A stretch of 64,000 nucleotides of DNA, taken from assembly GCF_003054445.1 (NCBI RefSeq), contig NC_042506.1:1495501-1559500 (forward strand). Reading direction: 5' to 3'. The notes under the pieces were generated by a model, which saw only the letters and a program-made list of their open reading frames with translations, had not been told where the DNA came from and made no database searches. Made by a program: the position numbers and the translations under genes. The DNA is from Pichia kudriavzevii (Eukaryota > Ascomycota > Pichiomycetes > Pichiales > Pichiaceae). This document shows positions 1 through 12,872 of the stretch, piece by piece. Every line of letters begins with the position of its first letter. The stretch's first letter is position 1.

Positions 1-3000
1 ACGTTTTCTGAAACATACTGTTTAAATAAGTTCAGGAAAAGGCATAACAGTCATACATAATTGTCTGTATAGAGTTTTGACATTTATTATAACTCTCTAA
101 GAAAATGTTTGGTAGATTAGACTGTGGAGAGAAAGAAAAAAGAAGAGTGTCTATGAAAACTATAGCTTGACAAATATTTTGATAAAGTTTAGAAAGAAGC
201 ACATGTTTTTTTCTGATTTATTCCTACAGAATGGATCAATGAAACCTTTTGGGTGTTTTTTTTAGAAATTATCAAGATTAAATTATTGCATTACAAAAAT
301 TGTATGTTTTTGATTTGAGTTTCGTGCGGCAAAAGATCGGAAATGGAAGCTATCCAATATTACAAATAATATTGTCGTAGAAATGTTTTCTTTAGGGATA
401 TCAAAAGTTTGTTAGACGGCTATTACTCTTCTGTTTTCAACCCGTACATATTTTCAACTGGGAAAATGCAGGATCTTAGAGAGTTCTAGTTTTACAAAGT
501 ACTGTATTTATGGAAGATTCATCCAATACACACAGTAAAATTAAGTTTGAAAATTTGAGTAGTAAAGACGTACTTCCAGATTATTACGTTCTTTTTGGAC
601 ATATAATTAAATACTTGGTCTCGAAATTCAGATTCTCCAGTAGAAAAGTCCAACAAAAAATTATAAAGGACGTACGTTTCCAGTCGGACCAAACTAGCTG
701 AAAAGCCAATAGTTTCACGATGTAGCTGAATTTTAAGTAGCTGTTTGAAAAAGCTACTTGTTTTTATGTACAAAAAGGTTGTATGTGTTAGTTGAATAGT
801 GTTTCTTTTTTTTTTTGCAATTTCAAGATCAGCGACTTTAAATATTGGTCATTGTGACATGAAAAAAAAAAACAGTTACCTTTGAGAACTAAATGACTCT
901 TTTCTTGCTAGACCTTATCGATCTATCTTTTAGCTCATCACAAATATTAGGCGAAAAAGAATACACTAATCTAAGAAAGCTATTTATATATTATTTTTTT
1001 GATGGAAAAAAAAACTCCAATGTGTGGGATAATGTTGAAATTAGCGTTATGTTTATTAAGCATGGTGAGTCAGCCCTGATAGAGGGACCATTGAACTGAG
1101 AGTACAAACAAGTTGGTGATTAGAATCTATTATTTAAGCATCCTTTAGACAGTGCTGTTTTAACGGGGGTCTCATATATTTAAATCATGTACTATAAGAG
1201 GAATAGTCACACACGGATTTCTTTTGATGAAAATGCTCAAGGACGGGTAGGTAACGAACAAATAAATGAAAAGAAAAAAACTGGAACATAAGGGACAGCA
1301 ATCACATAGTCCAAAGCTGAATCCAGAAAAGGCTGCAGAGACTCCGTCATTTGATGCAAAGCATAAGGGTAAACGGTTAGACGTTGCTGAAGTTAGTAGA
1401 AACGTATACTAAGAAAATCCAACACATGGAATTCAAGCAGCTGCTAAGGGTAGAGTCATGTGAGTGAATAACAGCTTAATTTAGTAGAATGCAACAAAAG
1501 GATTTATGTATTACATTGCTAATGATTGTTCCACAATAACAGGCAAAATGCTTTTGATAATTAAGAGGCTAGTCCTCTGCAAACAACCAGAACTCTTCTG
1601 AATTATCAGAGCATTGTTGTGTTATTGGCCCAAATAGCTATTTGCAAGATTGTTAGGCCGACCTTTAAGAGCAAAAGTTTTTTTTTTTCTATAAGAGTTT
1701 AATGTATTTTGCGTATGTATAAGGGCGTGCAACTTACCATTTGCTCTGAGAGCAAAAAAACAATAATTTATAAGGTTTACTTATTGTTTATACTAAGTTT
1801 TTTGTTGAAATCTAGCTAACTTCCCAGCTAACGTTGTCGATTATGATCTAGTTTAGTTTATGTAAGTCAATGTACTAGGGTCTTTTTCAGGTCAATGTTG
1901 AATTTCTCAACATAAACATAACACTACGTTTCTTCTTTAACTCTCAACAATTCTAAGTCCCCTAATGGCAAGAAAAACTTGACCTTACATAACCTTAAGC
2001 TGCTTACAGAACAACCCTAAAATGATGCTCCAAGTGGTAAAAAAAGTAGCTTTTACACGGTAAACATTCGGGCAACGAGATTTAGGCTAACTTTAGGATA
2101 AACATAATAGATTCTCTTCTCATCTTAACCAAATAACAAACACTCCTGCACGAACAAAATTCAAGCAAACGCGTTATCTGTACTTGTAGAGCTTATATAA
2201 CAGCATATAACATGAGAATAGTTGCAGAATTTTATAGTTCTATACGGTTCATCAAATCCTAAATACCCTACTCTCCCTGAGCATAAAGCATGGTCACATG
2301 ATATATTGCAGATGAATGAGACATGCTGATGCATCTTAAAAGCTCCAGAGGTGATTTCCAAAGTTCAAGAATCCTTAGAATGTTGTACTATAAACCGCCA
2401 TATAGTTATAGAAAAAGTATATTTAAGCAATGCTGCTTAACAATGACTAATATTAACCATAGCAACCAAATTATGGCAGGGAACAACCCAACATTATAGA
2501 CGTAAATAACACATTTCTTTCTATACCCAATAAACACACTGTCCAATTTCCATTGATCTGGAACTATAGACTTTGGCTCCAACAATATAATTTCAAATAA
2601 ATCTCTGCTTCTAATACCAGTAACTCTTTTCTTTTGAGTGTTTTGACTTTTCAATGGATGGATGCTGGTGGCCGTCTTTGGTCTCAACAACTGCTCGTAC
2701 CCAATATCTTTTACTTCGTTTTTAAGCACATCTATAATCCCGTGTTCTATATAGTATAGTGTCAGTTGTCTGAGATAAATATCCGTCTTTTTTAATTGGT
2801 CTGATCAAGCTCAGCCTTTCCAGTGGTTTCTTCCATCTCTTCCATCTCTTGAATTTAAGTAATTTAAAGTAAGGTTTTTACATTAAAGACTGGTTCGATA
2901 TCAGCCCCTAACGATATAGGTAACATACTGTCAAAGCTTAGATTAATAGTCTTTTCTTTTCCATCTCGCCTCATACAAGATATAATAGATACTGTCAAAT

Positions 3001-5639
3001 ATATCCTCATCATTGGCAAGTAAAACATTATCAAATATGTAGTGTATGATGGAGAGACAAAACTGTTTGCTGCGGTTTACACTTAATATTATTTCTTTCT
3101 CACCCAATCCTTGTCAATATGTCAACACCCACACAACCAAGATCTTTTTCAGGGTTGATAGTTTTTTGCCGTAAAATCGTGGCATGTTGACACGTTGAAT
3201 GCAGCATCAATTCCAAAAACACATTGGTTTGATAGCCACACCAGAGATTAGTTGGATGCTACTCAAACCTGGCTTTTAATCAAATTGTACAACTCCATTC
3301 ACAATATCAGGAATCAACATAAACTCGATGTTTTTTCTTTCCTAATACAAACTCCACCTTTATTTTCAGATAGATAAGGCAGAACTGTTGTATCCCTTTC
3401 ACCAGAGAGGTGCTGTTTGTCATCACCTGGTGTCGAGCATTAAATGATACATGTGTCTTCATGATAAAGTTCTAATTAGTACTGTTTTTATTTCAGAATT
3501 CTTGGTTTTAAAGCCTACAAGCCCGTCAAATGTTTGCTGCGACATCTTGTGTTTGAGTTGACAATTTAAGCATAATTGGATATTTCCTCATCTTTTGGTG
3601 TGATTTCCATTCCGGATTTTATGCGTGGTCAGACTGGATCACTTCACATCGATGAAGGAAATCAGACAATTCTAGCTTTAACGCGAAAACCATTTTTTAG
3701 CTTATCATATGAAAACCTTTCAGAACCAATCGAGTTTGAGATCGTGTTTATACTTTTCCAGGAGGTGACCCGTGGTGACTACTCGGCACATGACATGCGC
3801 AAGCCATATCTCCAGAAAATCCACTCCCTAAGCTGTCTAAAGCACCTTGAAACATAACTACGTTTACTTTTAGAAACAGGCTAATCTCCAAAACAAAGTC
3901 ATATTGAACAAAACTGAGAAGAGATGTAGCTAAAGATTCCTACAGATGATGTTAAATCACTACAGTTCTTTTTGCTTTTTTTTTTTGAGAACTAAGGAAT
4001 AGTTTACATAAGGAGCACATCCAAGGAAGCTCCAAAACTCCCTATGATGAATCGTTTCTGAAGGCCCAGCTTTTAAAAGGCAGTTTAAGTCTAGAAAGAT
4101 CCCAATGGTTTATGTTCCCTAGTAAACATCATTTCATTCATACTGAAAACTTTTATGAGGTAACGATTGTACACTTTGAAACCAAAGGGAACCACAGTGA
4201 TTGCCAGATACTTAAGACTGCTGAGAAAAGCGATTTCTCTAGCGAAAAACCTTTCCAATCCTATTTTTTCACTTCATTAATGAATTAGAGCAAATGGGTT
4301 TAATTGAGCAAAAGTTCATGTTCTTGTTCATGTTCTTGTTCGAACCTTGTTGTCCTAGGAAGTTTTCTATAAAGCGGATAAAGAAGAAGTCAAACATAAA
4401 GATTCAATTGAACAACCACAACTTGGAATTCCAAGAAGTCCTTGTTTCTTTGTCTGAGTAATGCGCGTTCATTATAAGTGTATATAAGATTATTGAAATA
4501 TTGATTTTCATAGAGATGGCCAGGGTGCAACTTATCATGAAAAACTACCTTCTCAAGTCAACCAGCAAAGGCTAGCGGAAAGAGTCCAATTGCTAGGTTT
4601 GTAACTTGGTTCGTTATTCATCCGACAAAGGTTATATACATTTGATAAGAAACACTTAATATTATTAAATAATAGCAACATAAAACGAAATGTCAACTTG
4701 TACAACTCGATGCCAAAATAGCTATTGTTATTACAAAGGACCTACAGCATATAATGTATATCCAAAAGTCGTGGATTAACAAGGAAAAGCTCAAAACGAG
4801 TTTTTCTGTTACTGAACTGTTTAATTAAAAAACTATCAGACCAAAAGAAGCTTTTCACTTTTCTTACATTCTTAGAGGAGCTCTCTGATGCTTATAGCAT
4901 AGAAACTAATTTAGAGACGAGTGGGGCTTTCTAAAGAGGAGCTTAAACAGTCGACTTTAGTTGACTGAGTGCTGTTACAGTGATTTTTGGTTCACTTAAT
5001 ATTCAGTAGATGTAGGTATTATCTCTATCTGAATTCCCAAGCTTGTAAAGAAAAGGAGTGCGAATTGAACTTCTCATAAACAAAAGGTTCACAACTCAAC
5101 TTTTGTTTGTCTCGACAATCCACAGTCTTCCTATACTAGAATTGCCCTATTCCTTGGAAATCCTCTCTTGCTTTGATCTATTAATTCCACTTTAGATATC
5201 CATCGTGATGTTATCAGTTGAACCGTTTTTGAAAGAGCCTATATAAAAGAACATATGAAGGACAATGGAAATCAAAATCACCTGGTACAGTTACAGGAAT
5301 ATCAGTTGTACACTGAGCTAAATAGACATGCGGGATCGCTTTTAAACAAAAACAAATATAAACTTTACTATCAAAATTTAGAAATAGCTAAATCCTGAAT
5401 TTGATAAATCAGCTAACTAGGCCTGAATGGCATCTTTGAAACTGATAAAGAGGGCTGTGGTTTTATTGGTTACTGTTTTAATTATCTTTCTCGACATAAA
5501 GTACAGATTATGCCTTGGTCGGAACTTGGAAGGTTTTAAATGGAGCTAAAATTTTATTAGATTATATAGTGCTGGTTATGGTGGTAAAAAACGGGCCAAA
5601 GAAAATAAACTAATTAGAGGCCATAAAGGTAGTTGATCA
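1..5639. other. AT-rich gene-free region
   Basis: No frame longer than about 107 codons is present and none resembles a protein family I know. The longest are at 2406-2729 on the minus strand, whose first codon is GTG, and 3576-3857 on the plus strand. Both are interrupted on each side, have no clear start context and are probably chance or decayed. The DNA is AT-rich with A and T homopolymer runs and contains no tRNA. A 5' LTR for the retroelement that follows should lie here or just downstream, but I could not find one by comparison with the 3' LTR. Confidence 0.6.
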
Positions 5640-8600
5640 CAATATTGCTACAAGTCTACCTTCAGTAGAAAAAACAAAACTGTAGTTCAAGCTAAGAAAC
5701 GAATGGCAAAATGAGAATATTAGGTTCTTAGTCTTAGAGGATATCAACCATAAAATGATATTAGGTTTCCCATTTGTTAAAGATCATGGAAATAAAGTTG
5801 ACTGGGAAAATATCGAAAAGGAAACGGAAACTCCTGAAATCCCAGATATCAAAAAGAAATAAAATTAAATAACGGAAATGACTTAGAAGAAACAAAAGAA
5901 AATGAACTTATAGCTATTAAATCTATGCGTGCAGTCAGAAGAAATTTAAAGAATGTTGATAATTATCCATTATTAGTGTTTGTGCAGTCAGTTGAAGAAA
6001 AAGAAAATAATAATGTTTTAGAAGAACCTTACGGTGGTGTTGTTGGAATTAGAAATAAAATTCATGAAAAATTTAGAGATGTGGTGACCAATGACCAACC
6101 CACCAGTTTACCTCCCCAAAGGGATTTGACTCACAGAATTATACTCATTGAACCTACCAAGAGTACATACAGACGCCAGTACAAATCAAGCTATTCAGAG
6201 AAACAAGAACTGAATAAACAGGTTGATGAACTGTTGAAACTAGCCTTTATCAAGTCTGCCCCTAGTTCTTTCAATAGTTTTTTGTTACTTGTTCCAGAAG
6301 AAAGATGGTAGTATGAAAATGTGTGTTGACTATGGGTTACTGAATAACAATACGGTAAAAGACAAGTTCCCAATACCACGAATCGACAAATTAATCACAT
6401 TTTTTGGAGGAGCTTCAGTATTTTCCAAGTTGGATTTGATGTCAGGTTACTTTCAGGTCAGAATCGCAGAAGATGATATTGAAAAAATAGCATTTTCCAC
6501 AGATTACGGTCACTACGAGTGGGTTGTGATGCCTTACGGTTTAACCAACGCCCCTAGTACTTTTCAAAGAATGATGAATAGGATTCTAGCACCTTATTTG
6601 AACCAATTTGTTCAGGTGTACCTGGATGATATTATAATTTACTCAAAGACTGTCGAAGAACACTACAGTTACATTAGAAAAATATTGGAATTGCTCAGGA
6701 GAAATAAGCTGATTGCGAAGAAAAGAAATGCTCATTTTACTTCAAAACCTTAGGTTTCTTAGGACATCTCATTTCAAGCAGAGGTATCCAGACTGACCCT
6801 GCTAAGATAGACAAAATCAAGAGTTGGCCAATTCCGAAAAATGCCAAAGATGCTCAATCATTCCTAGGATTAGCTGATTACGATTTCAAAATTCAATACT
6901 TGAGGTCCTACTAATTCAGTAGCAGACGCTTTGTCTAGGTACCCAGACGAGGAAAATGAAGTTAGTATCAACACAATAAAATAGGTGTTAACACCAAACC
7001 ATGAAGTGATAGAACGGATTATCCAGTCATACGAAGAAGACAACGAAATTAAGGAGATATACGACATTTTAAAAGAAAATTTGTCGATCCCGAAGTCAAT
7101 CCATAACTACACTAAACATTATTCAATTGAGGATAATTTATTATATTTCTTGGTGGTTAAAGGAGAAAATGATCGAAGAATAGTAGTCTCCCCTAAGTCT
7201 AAGTTGGTTCAGGAAATTATTGGTAACGCTCATGACGGTAACTCTGCTGGTCATTTCGGGTATTTCAAAACATACATGAGACTTCACCCTATGTTTTACT
7301 GGTCAAATATGCTAAAAAGCGTGAAGGGATATTGTCAAAGATGTACGGTTTGCCAGAAAACCAAACCCGAGACAACTGGTCAAAGAGGATTATTTTCCCC
7401 TCTTCCGATTCCTGAAGGAAGATGGACAGACATCAGTTTGGATTTCGTCACAGGTGTCCCCAGATGCAAAAATGGACACGATATGATTTTGGTAGTGGTG
7501 GATAGATTCACGAAGATGGCACATTTCATCCCCACTAGGAAAACTGCAACCGCAGAGCAATGTGCGAAATTGATGGTAGAAAATTGTTTTAAATTACATG
7601 GGATTCCAAAAAGAATGGTTTCAGATAATGACATAGAATTCTTGGTACATCATCACTCTTCTCAACCACTAATCACCCTCAAACAGATGGCCAGAGTGGA
7701 AGAAAAAATAGAATCTTAAACCAATTACTAAGGAATTATGCGAGTAACGATCTCTACAGTTGAGACAAATGGTTGTCAATGGCCGAATTTGCCTACAACA
7801 GTTCCCATCAAGTCTCGATAAGTTCATCACCATTTGAAGTTTGCTATGGTTACTTACCAGACTCGCCAATGTTTATTTCTAGCAGTCGTGTTTCAAGTAG
7901 AAGGTACAGCAATAAAGCTGAAGAATTCGCATTAGAAATGAAAGTCATCATGGAAAATGTGAAAGAAAACATGATTGAAGCGCAAAGAAGCCAGGAAATA
8001 CAGCATAATAAGTCGAGAGTGTACGAGACATTTGAAGTTGGAGATTGGATACTATTGCACAAAGATGCATACGGTAGTGATAGATTGTATTACAAAATAC
8101 AACCGGTATACTACGGACCCTACAAGGTTGTCAAGAAGATATCAGACAACGCCTACGAAGTTGATTTACCGAAAACGAATAAAAAGGATAGAGTAATCAA
8201 TGTCAGATGGCTTAGAAGATCCTTACAAGCGGATAAACAGTTTCCCAAGGTACCCCCAAGAATGATAGCTGAAGCAAGAAGTAGACTGACCGAGATTATC
8301 GGTATAGCTGGTATCGATGAAACAAACGATACATTGGATGTCTACTAGAAAGATTGTGACCCTTGTCATAGTTCAAGCATCCCATTTTCATTATTTTTAG
8401 AGATCCCAGAAGACTTACAGAAAACATTATGGGATAATGCAAGAGCAATTGATAAAGATAATAAACTTCGGGATGAAGTTTCTAAAGCGACGGGGTAGTA
8501 TAAGAGATCAGATAAAGGACCATCTCCCTATTTCCTAATCGGGCAATTATATGGAAGGTTGAAAAAGATTGTAGAAGGTTAGACAGAAGTTCTAGGAGAT

Positions 8601-8755
8601 AATTAAATCCCTCAAAATGCTATTTTTAGATTAAACAATTACTACATAAAGAGGGAACATTCTATAGCTGCCTCGGAGAAATAGTGTATAAAATATATAA
8701 GATACAAATAAGCAATAATCAGGTTCTAAAATACGCACCACCAGCAACATTTTCA
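5640..8755 (+). mobile_element. Broken Ty3/Gypsy (Metaviridae) retrotransposon
   Basis: The parts lie in the order protease-like end, reverse transcriptase, integrase, LTR. Reverse transcriptase before integrase is the Ty3/Gypsy order, opposite to Ty1/copia. The reverse transcriptase carries the YLDD active-site box near 6620. The integrase carries a His/Cys zinc-binding N-terminus near 7230-7365, an aspartate-bearing catalytic core near 7430-7640, and a C-terminal GPY/F module near 8050-8180, typical of Metaviridae. The RNase H portion is poorly represented and no gag could be recognised. The element is broken, with at least half a dozen breaks, and reads as an old fossil. Its left boundary is approximate because no 5' LTR was found. 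Confidence 0.88.
8499..8755 (+). repeat. 3' LTR of the Ty3/Gypsy fossil
   Basis: This stretch matches the solo LTR at 17478-17716 over its whole length, at roughly four bases in five by eye. Shared blocks include TTTCCTAATCGGG, AAGTTCTAG, GATAATTAAAT and GCAATAATCAG. A purine-rich stretch lies just upstream (about 8485-8496) where the polypurine tract is expected. The right end TTTTCA corresponds to the TTTCA end of the intact solo copy. Confidence 0.82.
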
Positions 8756-11700
8756 TAATGTGAAAGGGATTTTTCAGAATGTGTCCCGAAAAAGGAAGTG
8801 CAAGTAGATAGACAATAAAGCTCCTAATCGGGAGTGAAAGCAGCAAAAGGCGGAAGAGAGAGATCTATTTACTGCTTCTACTACAACTAAGTTCCACCAC
8901 ACCCATTGTCTACTCGTGTGATTATACACCTATGGCGTACTTACTAATACGTGTATCATAATTATCATTGTTACATACACTGTTTTTGCTATTGTTAAGG
9001 TTAGTGATTATTTTTAAAAAGATTCAGCTGTTAAAAGATCCCAAATAAGGAAATAATTTTGACACGTTACCCCAAGTCCCTCAAAAAACTTTTTAGCCCT
9101 AGCTGGCCAAGTGGTTTGCGCAGGGGGATAAGTTGGATTAGTAGGTGGTTCGGATTAGAACAAGGCATTTTCTTGACATTTTTTTTTATTATTCTGGCGA
9201 TAAAATAGAGCAGAGGCGTAACATAAAAAAAAACCATTAGATGGTTTCATAAAGGGGATAGTGGGTATGTATTAAGTTTTCTCCCTATCATGCTATAACT
9301 TCAGCAAATTTATTTTGGGCTTAATAATAACACTGACCATAGAAATCTATGGTTTCCAGAATACAGAAAGCTTTTTGGTCTACATGTTAATATACTAAAT
9401 ATTAAAGAGCGTATCGATAAAATTTCACAATCAAGGAGACAAACTGCAAAAATGCCAAACCAAAATTTCAGTATAATTAGAAGATACGTTTAATATTACT
9501 GTAATCCTAAACCTATTATCTCAGATATTCATCTATTTACATGTTAAAACACAGACGATGGAGTTTGACTTATATGGTTAGGCGTATGTCCTTACATCCA
9601 CACGAACGTCTCTTCTAAGATCAGCCTCTGAGGATCACACTTTTACTTCGAAACATCACTCTGTAGTTGCCAAGCTGATAATACTAACGAGAAGTATATT
9701 GTCAATTTTTGTAAGGAGAGGTCTACAACCAAAGTGTCTTACTAATTTTTGATTTGCATTTGTCATACAGTCAAAAGTTTAGATAGTTTTAGTAGAACTT
9801 TTCAGCAGTTCAGTACACACTTCAAAGGACTCAAAGGCGTTTTTTTTGGTGTACTGAACCCAACTAAGGATTAATTTTTACTATTTGTACGAATCAAGAG
9901 GCTAATCGATGTACCCATTATTCCATTGCTAATATGCGGTTAGTCATCATTTTTTGATAGTTGGTCAATGCCAGACAGAAACGAAAAGTTCTCTGATCTC
10001 CTGATCTCCTGTCTTGTTCTTTGCTTTCAGTTTTAGGATCGACGGTGGCACATTGGTTCAAAATAAAAATGCTAATCTTGTCATACAGGAGAAATACTCC
10101 AGGGAATTAATTTAATATACATGAAATTATGTATAACCACAATCTAATAACAAAATGAGAAATACCTCTTGCTATTGAGTTTTTTTTTTATTTTTTATTT
10201 TTAGTTTATACTTCTATCTTTTGCATAAAAAAGAAACGAAACTTTTATGAAGCTTTCAATAAGCAAGGTTCATTGAGTATTGTATCAATTTGGAATATAA
10301 CAGAGCGTTAATGAATTTTAAGCTCGAAGCATACGTGAGTTATTTGCAGATAGCTTAGTGTTAAATAAAATTTGATGGCTGTAATGGAAGTAAATCTAAG
10401 CTAACTCTCGTTTAAGTTCCTAATATGCATCTCCTTTTTTTTGATGTAATATGTTACATAAAGATAAGACCGGTCATTTTAGGATATTTTTAAATGAAAA
10501 GTAAGGTATAATCCATATTTATTGGGATGGTTTGATCTGCACTGTATGTTTATTCCTGGTGACAAATTGAGCGGTCAATGTCTGTGTCGTTTTACAAGCT
10601 TTTAGTTGGTGCCTCTATTTGACATTACTTTTTCAATGTTTTCACATAACAAAGGATTCTCCAACCTGATTCCTTCATTTTCTTGTTTTCAATTTTATTT
10701 TTTGTGACCACTGCTGTTAAAAGAAGGTGTTCCTTATGTCCAGGCAGAGTGGTAGACGACAAACACTGAATATTTTATTACAGTTATTGCAGGACCTTCA
10801 AAGTTGGTACGTATTTTTGCTCATATGCTGAATCTACTTGGACATCACCGGAGATCAATTTTTTGCCGGTCTATCTTAAAATTCCATTAAAGAAAGCTTT
10901 TCCTTTTTTGAAGGCTTTTCTGACAAAAAATGGTTGCTTAAATCAGCCGACTACCAATTCTAAAACGTTATGCAAGCAATTGCCACCAAGGAAAGTCTAT
11001 CAATATTCTATGATCAGTAATATTGTGTTATTTATCAAAGGGATACAGGTAATCAAAACTTTTAGCCAGGTTTTTATCAAGAATATTGCTTGAATCGAAA
11101 AGGCTCCTAACTTTTGTCATACTCATAGACATGCAATATGCGGTCTCAAGTACCTCTGTGTCTAGGTACAATTTTCTGTGCAGACATCAGAGCTTTTGTT
11201 TGCTCTGTTTGAAAGAAAAAAAAGATAGGAAAAATCCCTCAATTTCCTAACATTCAGGTTAGCATTTGGATATCTATGATGTTACCCCAACTATTTATAT
11301 TTGTGAGAATAAGCTGTTTCAAGGAAACAAGTGAAATATTATGGAAGACACCGTAAAAATAAATGCAAAAATAGGTGTATTTGCAGGTACCGAAACTGAG
11401 TAGTCAAAACAACATCGTTGAGTGATTCACCAACGAGGATATTAAATAGAACATATAACGCTGGACTGAAAATGTCTTTTTGGAGGTTTTTTTCATATGC
11501 TACCGCTCTTACCACTTGATATGTTGCTATAACATTGAATCATTGCCTAACCAACATTTATTGAGTTTGCAAATGGCAGCCACAAGTCACGTGATTTGGT
11601 TATGTGCTTAGGTAGCTGTATTTTTTGAGACTTCTCAAAGAGGCCGTGCGGTTATCTACGGTTCAAAGAACATAGAGTATAGACACTTTGAGCCTGTTGC

Positions 11701-12797
11701 TTTTATAGAATTGGAGCATATGGCTCATTAGCAATTAAGTTAATCAACGAGTGAATGTGTACTAAGTATGGTTTTCTGAAATACTTACATAGTACATCGT
11801 CATACAGAAAGTACAATGCTTATGTTGTGACGAGCATGATGCATTTTAGACAGGTACATTTAGGACAAAGGCCATACAGTTAACTTAGAAATGAGAGTCA
11901 CGGTTCTTTAAGAGTTATTTTACTTCCTTAGGGGAAGCTGTGCATTGAACTCACAAAGAGGTTGGTAACACGATTATTACTAGCGGTATTATATGGCCAG
12001 GTTTCTTGTACTGTTGAAAATAGGAAAAGCTGTATAGATTCTTTTGAGACACATTAAAGTTCCAACAAACTCCACAGAGGAATATTTACTGCAGCCAGAT
12101 TTTTTTCGTAATATTCTTTTAACCTTTCTATTTAACCTACATTGACTAGGGCATATTTTACAGTTACATCTAGCATTTGTTCCAGTAAAATACATTCAAG
12201 ACTGTGTTTCTTTATGTAAGCTCATACCAGTGCAGTTTATACGTGAGAATTTAACCAAGAGAGCTAGTTTCTAAAGTGGTACATTGAAGAAGCTGGCTAG
12301 TGTAGATGTATGGCCATGGCGCATGCGCCACATTGTCATGTGACATTTTGGCAGCATGCGCAGGTACTCTTTTTGGCAGAGCATTCGATAATATATTGAC
12401 TAAGATGCCAACTAAGATAAAGGCAGACAGGCTTTAAAACTCAAGATTCGTAGGGTGGAACACACAGTAGAAATTTATGACAACACGAATGGGGGGTTAA
12501 GCTCCTGCTTCAGTTCTACGTGGAACATCCCCACTGTCTACCAGCGAATAGTTGTAGAATACATAGACTTGTCTCGTGATGTAAGATAAGGTCTAAGGAC
12601 TCAATGATTGGCATCGAAGGAGAAACCTTAGCAGGAGCACAACACTCGATAACGGCCATGCTGAGTGGTTAGCTATAGCTAACCCATGGTTACATTTGTA
12701 CGGGGTTTATTATTAGTTTTCCGACCTGTGCTTCAAAATGAAGAAGCCTCAAAGATTACCTGGTATGGGTACTTTTCTAAATTCTCTTCAATTCTAG
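8756..12797. other. AT-rich gene-free region
   Basis: About 4 kb with no frame longer than 76 codons and no recognised protein. It contains a weak tRNA-like patch at 9103-9157, a TCACGTGA palindrome at 11587-11594, and a 14-bp perfect palindrome TGGCGCATGCGCCA at 12317-12330. Base composition becomes less AT-rich after about 12.3 kb. Confidence 0.55.
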
Positions 12798-12872
12798 TGG
12801 TGAGATTAGGAACATCAAGCTATGAGTGAGATTAGGAACATCAAGCTGTGAGTGAGATTAGACCATCGGCCA
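12798..12872. repeat. Short tandem repeat, about 2.5 units
   Basis: The phrase GTGAGATTAG-GAACATCAAGCT recurs head to tail with a period near 28-30 bp. The third unit is partial and diverged. It lies in noncoding DNA. Confidence 0.7.

Noticed and set aside
2406-2729. 107-codon minus-strand frame in the left desert
   Set aside because: It begins with GTG, has no recognised domain, and neighbouring frames are full of stops.
3576-3857. 93-codon plus-strand frame in the left desert
   Set aside because: Isolated, with no family resemblance and no flanking gene structure.
11587-11594. TCACGTGA as element I of a point centromere
   Set aside because: No element II/III-like sequence follows at the expected distance, and Pichiaceae are not expected to have point centromeres.
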